Origin: Thermoproteota archaeon
GTDB taxonomy: Archaea > Thermoproteota > Nitrososphaeria > Nitrososphaerales > Nitrosopumilaceae
Direction of reading: 5' to 3'
Assembly (NCBI GenBank): GCA_003352285.1
Contig: QQVN01000003.1
Span: forward strand, 328,490-392,489
DNA length: 64,000 bases
This document shows positions 60,768 to 64,000 of this stretch, piece by piece. A model generated the notes under the pieces. The model was not told the DNA's origin and ran no database searches. It saw only the letters and a program-made list of their open reading frames with translations. Positions within the stretch are counted from its first letter, which is position 1; the number at the start of each line of letters is the position of its first letter. Both the position numbers and the translations under genes were made by a program.

Positions 60768-61072
60768 GAACCTAACTGCTTTTTTATTGATTCCATCTTT
60801 TCTTCTAACTTTTGGTTTTTATCCATCCTTGAATCTACTTTGATGATTACTTCTACTCGATGTACTCCTAGGTTGTGAATTACTTCCATCATCATCTTTG
60901 CAGCATCATAAATTTTATCAATGCTAGTTGATTCCAGAATTGTACCCATGGGATTTACCTCGTATCGTACTCCTTCATAGTCTTTAATCACCTCGATTGC
61001 CTTTGCGATGTAAAAGCTTGCACTAGTTGTGTTGGTGCCAATCGGATACAGGCTAATTTCTGCATGAATCAA
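60764..61072 (-). CDS. MTH1187 family thiamine-binding protein
   Basis: A 102-residue protein with the family pattern: AEISLYPIGTNTTSASFYIAKAIEVIKDYEGVRYEVNPMGTILES and VHRVEVIIKVDSR. Members form a ferredoxin-like dimer and bind thiamine. It converges on mqnE by four bases. Confidence 0.85.
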   Translation of the reverse strand: MIHAEISLYPIGTNTTSASFYIAKAIEVIKDYEGVRYEVNPMGTILESTSIDKIYDAAKMMMEVIHNLGVHRVEVIIKVDSRMDKNQKLEEKMESIKKQLGS

Positions 61073-61109
61073 TGAATGTAATTACTCTGTGTTTGATTAA
61101 AATCTTTGA

Positions 61110-61391
61110 TTATTGTGCTGGCTTTTTTTCTGTCTTTTTAGCACTGCCTGGTCTCTTTCTTCTTGCACCAAAGCTAATCAGTACCAATAGAAATCCTACT
61201 CCAATTAAAATTCCTGCCAAAGTTGTAAAGTCTTGATTCTCTCTTTGTTTTAGTATTAGATCAATTGCTTCCTCATCTGACATTCCAGAAACTCCAACTG
61301 GCATTGATTCGTTTAGATAAAGTGTGAGAATGGTTCCAACTGCAATCATTGCAATTCCTCCAAGTAGAATTTTTCTATCGATTAGAACCAT
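61110..61391 (-). CDS. Two-helix membrane protein with basic tail
   Basis: A 93-residue protein with two membrane helices and a strongly basic tail (ARRKRPGSAKKTEKKP). The loop carries an acidic DEEAIDLILKQREN. A similar plan is seen at 25558. Function unknown. Confidence 0.65.
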   Translation of the reverse strand: MVLIDRKILLGGIAMIAVGTILTLYLNESMPVGVSGMSDEEAIDLILKQRENQDFTTLAGILIGVGFLLVLISFGARRKRPGSAKKTEKKPAQ

Positions 61392-61433
61392 TTGTAATAA
61401 TACTTGGCATTTTACCGTATTTAGAGTATTTTC

Positions 61434-61724
61434 CTAGAATCCTTCTGGTGGTCTTTGAACAAAAATGTTACAAACCAATCTGTCTGTCTTTTTGTCTCTG
61501 TACATTACATTACATGTGACAAACTTTCCTTTCAGTGCTCGCTCTAGATCTTCTTTTGTCTTTTCTTGGTACTGTGGCTCATCTGGATTATCGATCTTTG
61601 ATATCTGAATTCTTTCTAGCACATCATACTGCTCCTTGTTGTCCTTGCGAAAATGTGTCACTGACATTTCAAAAATGTCGCCTGAGAGACAATTAATCAC
61701 AGGACCTCCGATTCCGTCACCCAT
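61434..61724 (-). CDS. Hypothetical small soluble protein
   Basis: A 96-residue protein with an OB-like start (GPVINCLSGDIFEMSVTHFR) and KFVTCNVMYRDKKTDRLVCNIFV. No family recognised. It lies 26 bases after mqnD on the same strand and may be co-transcribed. Confidence 0.6.
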   Translation of the reverse strand: MGDGIGGPVINCLSGDIFEMSVTHFRKDNKEQYDVLERIQISKIDNPDEPQYQEKTKEDLERALKGKFVTCNVMYRDKKTDRLVCNIFVQRPPEGF

Positions 61725-61750
61725 GTTGTATATTGGAAATTGGAGTATAA

Positions 61751-62575
61751 TTATGGAGCTATTTTTAGCTCAAAGTCTGGCACAAGATTCTTTTCTTTTG
61801 CCATCTCAAAAAATGTTCTAATTGATTTTTCACCTGAATCACCCATGTTTACAGTTACATCATTTACGTACATCATTACAAATTTCTCAATCAAATCCTT
61901 TGATTTTCCTCTGCTATACTGCATGGCATACTCCATTGCATCATCAAGATTCTTCAATCCATATTCTATGGAATCCTGGAGATATCTATCAAACTTTGAT
62001 ATCAAATCAGTACCTAGTGATGTCTTCATTACATTGATTCCTAGTGGTACTGGCAATCCATTTGTGGTGTCATTCCACCACTCCCCTACATCAAAGAGCT
62101 TTTTGTTTCCCTCTTGCTCATAGGACAGCTGCGTTTCATGAATGACTAGTCCTGCATCCACCTTTCCATCACTGACTGCCTTTGGAATGTCACTAAAATT
62201 CATCTCGACATAGTCAAATTTTCCAATCATTAGTTGTAGTAGCAAAAATGCCGAAGTCATCTTTCCTGGAATTGCAATCTTTGAATCTTTTAGCTCATCA
62301 AGTGTCATGGATTTTTTTGCAGTAACAATTGGTCCGTATCCTATCCCAAAACTTCCCCCACTTCTTAGAATGGTATATCCTGGAATGTAGGCGCATGCAT
62401 GAACAGAGACTGCAGTGACATCTAATACTGGATTTATCGCTTTTCTGTTTAGCTTTTCAATATCTTCAATGACATGCTTTACAGTAAAATCTGATGATTG
62501 AACCTTTCCTGTAAACATTCCATAAAACATGAATGCATCATCAGAATCAGGAGTATGTCCAACTGAAATTTCCAC
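61751..62575 (-). CDS. mqnD: MqnD-like 1,4-dihydroxy-6-naphthoate synthase
   Basis: A 274-residue protein with the MqnA/MqnD periplasmic-binding-like fold: VGHTPDSDDAFMFYGMFTGK, VTAVSVHACAYI, GIGYGPIV and VIHETQLSYEQEG, which fit MqnD. It turns cyclic dehypoxanthinyl futalosine into dihydroxynaphthoate. With MqnE in the same region it indicates the futalosine pathway for menaquinone. Confidence 0.85.
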   Translation of the reverse strand: MEISVGHTPDSDDAFMFYGMFTGKVQSSDFTVKHVIEDIEKLNRKAINPVLDVTAVSVHACAYIPGYTILRSGGSFGIGYGPIVTAKKSMTLDELKDSKIAIPGKMTSAFLLLQLMIGKFDYVEMNFSDIPKAVSDGKVDAGLVIHETQLSYEQEGNKKLFDVGEWWNDTTNGLPVPLGINVMKTSLGTDLISKFDRYLQDSIEYGLKNLDDAMEYAMQYSRGKSKDLIEKFVMMYVNDVTVNMGDSGEKSIRTFFEMAKEKNLVPDFELKIAP

Positions 62576-62678
62576 AGTCTAGCTCAAAAACTTGGATATA
62601 AAAATCAAAGTCACAAAGAATCTGTGTTCTTTTTTGAACATACTAGTTTACTTATGATTTTACTTGTTTGATTATTCC

Positions 62679-62810
62679 ATGGTAATTACAACCCATATGG
62701 CAGACAAAATCAGAGAAGCATCAAAGAGACTACCTCATCTAAACACAAAAGAGCTCAACAAAATATCCGATCATCTAGAAAAATCTCATCTAGAAATTAT
62801 AGAAAATTAG
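62679..62810 (+). CDS. 43-aa hypothetical helical protein
   Basis: A short frame from ATG 62679 (or ATG 62697) with charged helical sequence (REASKRLPHLNTKELNKIS, LEKSHLEIIEN). Base composition and frame look coding, but no family. It precedes the SIS gene by 42 bases. Confidence 0.45.
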   Translation: MVITTHMADKIREASKRLPHLNTKELNKISDHLEKSHLEIIEN

Positions 62811-62852
62811 AGAACACTCAAAATAATAATTGGGGTACAATACAACATTTTA

Positions 62853-63761
62853 GTGCAAACTATAGAGGCATATGAAAAAGACATCAACCTTCAGGTAGAG
62901 TGTTTGGGAAAATTCAAACCATGTAGTGTCATCCCAAGGAACAAACAATCAAAAACAATCTTTTGTGGCAGTGGTGATTCCCTTGCAGCATCCATGCTTG
63001 CTGAAGCATTCTCTGAATTTCGTGTGCGTGCCATGGACCCACTAGACCTGCTAAAGAATCCTACTATCCCAAGAAATAATGATGTCTGTATAGTATCAAT
63101 ATCTGGCAGAACAATATCTAATATCCGGGTGGCAAAGCTTGCAAAGCACTCCATTGGAATAACTGCAAACCCTCAAAACAAACTTGGCAAAACAGTTTCA
63201 CGAATCATTCCATTAAAGTTTCCAAACAATGATGTCTTTACTGCAGGAAGTATCAGCTATTTAGAATCTGCATTAATGTGTATCTCTTTGGTGAATCATT
63301 TTAAAATTAAAGATTCTAAGAAAATTTTTCAGAGTGCAAAAAGACAGGCACAAAGAATTAGTCTTGGAAAGAGGGTCTTCTTTTTAGGAAATCTGTTAAC
63401 ATATCCTTCTGCAATGTATGCTGCTGCAAAACTCTATGAAATTTTGGGATATGACGCATACTATGAAAGAATTGAGCAGTTCTCACACATGGAGTTATTC
63501 TCATGTGTTCCTGGCGATACCATTGTAATCTTTGAGAAAAAAAATCCACACAATTCTAATCTTGCAAAACAACTCAAAAAAATAGGATTAAACGTTATTC
63601 ATCCTGATCCGCCAAGTGCTAATAAAATTTCACAATTTCTTTTTTACACCTTTTTTTCTCAGCTTGTTCCATTAAACTTGGCAAAGAAAAAAGGCCAAAA
63701 AGATTGTCATTTTGTTACATCAAAAAAACTACGTAATGCAAGTGATAAGATGATCTACTGA
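62853..63761 (+). CDS. SIS-domain protein (sugar isomerase-like)
   Basis: A 302-residue protein from a GTG start, with two SIS-like halves: TIFCGSGDSLAASMLAEAFSEF and VCIVSISGRTISNIRVAKLAK with IGITANPQ, then RVFFLGNLLTYPSAMYAAAKLYEILGYDAYY with EQFSHMELFSC. SIS domains bind phosphosugars. A GlmS-like glutaminase domain is absent, so isomerase or regulatory role is open. EF-2 starts 46 bases later. Confidence 0.85.
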   Translation: MQTIEAYEKDINLQVECLGKFKPCSVIPRNKQSKTIFCGSGDSLAASMLAEAFSEFRVRAMDPLDLLKNPTIPRNNDVCIVSISGRTISNIRVAKLAKHSIGITANPQNKLGKTVSRIIPLKFPNNDVFTAGSISYLESALMCISLVNHFKIKDSKKIFQSAKRQAQRISLGKRVFFLGNLLTYPSAMYAAAKLYEILGYDAYYERIEQFSHMELFSCVPGDTIVIFEKKNPHNSNLAKQLKKIGLNVIHPDPPSANKISQFLFYTFFSQLVPLNLAKKKGQKDCHFVTSKKLRNASDKMIY

Positions 63762-63807
63762 TATTTCTTCATAAGATTTAATACCTCAAGACCAAGGATT
63801 TGCGAAT

Positions 63808-64000
63808 ATGGCAAAGTACAAGTCAACTGAGCAGGTCTTAAAGATCATCAAAAATAAGGAGCAGATCCGAAACTTTGGTGTCATTGCTCACGTAGACCAC
63901 GGAAAGACAACAATGAGTGATAGCCTTTTAGCTCACTCTGGAATTATTGCACCCTCTGCAGCAGGAACTGCACTTGCAATGGACTTTGATAAAGAAGAGC
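63808..64000 (+). CDS. Translation elongation factor EF-2, N-terminal part, cut by the window edge
   Basis: The ATG at 63808 opens a frame to the window end with 64 codons. Its G1 site is [11 protein letters not shown], and the switch region [25 protein letters not shown] is typical of archaeal EF-2. It is the archaeal/eukaryal type of factor, supporting an archaeal source. Confidence 0.92.
   Translation, partial: MAKYKSTEQVLKIIKNKEQIRNFGVIAHVDHGKTTMSDSLLAHSGIIAPSAAGTALAMDFDKEE

Noticed and set aside
1..64000. tRNA, rRNA, CRISPR arrays, transposases, prophage genes
   Set aside because: Scanned for T-loop-like GGTTCGA, spaced repeats and transposase motifs in gaps and frames; none found by eye. 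A tRNAscan or repeat finder could still find a cryptic one.

Overview
The window looks like chromosome of a low-G+C (about one third by eye) ammonia-oxidiser-type thaumarchaeon (Nitrosopumilus-like). No amo, rRNA or tRNA gene is present, so this rests on family evidence: an archaeal EF-2 at the right end, a PEFG-CTERM sorting signal, tandem C-terminal P-x-WIK-x-NAGWW surface repeats, a plastocyanin-like copper protein, many stand-alone zinc ribbons, Lrp-type regulators, TATA boxes about 25 nt before start codons (leaderless style), and menaquinone genes of the futalosine route (MqnE, MqnD).

Left part (1-15 kb). After the end of a phosphonate-type permease, two tandem UPF0060 membrane proteins and an adenylate cyclase-like protein comes the most striking block, about 1.9-13.5 kb. 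Seven copies of a 14-bp palindrome (TTTACAATTGTAAA and close variants) sit in its promoter regions, most about 31-46 nt before the start codon and just upstream of a TATA-like element; four lie between divergent genes. They front DoxX, two small zinc-ribbon paralogues, a CcdA-YHS-thioredoxin operon, a DsbA-like protein, a fibronectin-like protein, a BNR/Ycf48-like protein, a 3D-domain protein, a ferric-reductase-like heme membrane protein, an MFS-spermidine synthase fusion and a secreted protein. One copy fronts an Lrp-HTH plus TRASH metal-sensing regulator, which is the obvious candidate to bind them. I read this as one metal/thiol-responsive envelope regulon. At 12.5-14.2 kb a 31-bp exact repeat duplicates the leader of a 36-aa Cys-rich peptide that is coupled to a membrane protein.

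Middle (14-42 kb). Metal handling continues with a NicO-type carrier, a Ca/Na antiporter, a NikR-like regulator divergent from a ZnuABC importer, and a divergent Nramp-family protein. The rest is soluble histidine kinases, single-domain receivers (one with Glu at the phosphosite), a coiled-coil/JAMM protease/zinc-ribbon cluster, two dipeptide-type ABC permeases, a PIN protein, an ArsC/Spx protein, the cupredoxin surface protein and several unrecognised small proteins.

Right part (42-64 kb). A SNF2 helicase, Fe/Mn superoxide dismutase, large secreted thaumarchaeal proteins, an RHH regulator, receivers, a GlcD-type FAD oxidase next to an HD plus possible GNAT fusion, a membrane DnaJ protein, an Lrp regulator, TPR proteins, MqnE and MqnD, a thiamine-binding MTH1187 protein, a SIS protein, and the start of EF-2.

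No insertion sequence, prophage, CRISPR array or stable RNA gene was recognised. No gene-free stretch exceeds about 250 bases; the longest are 16584-16818 and 50483-50695, in which I see only AT-rich promoter-like sequence.
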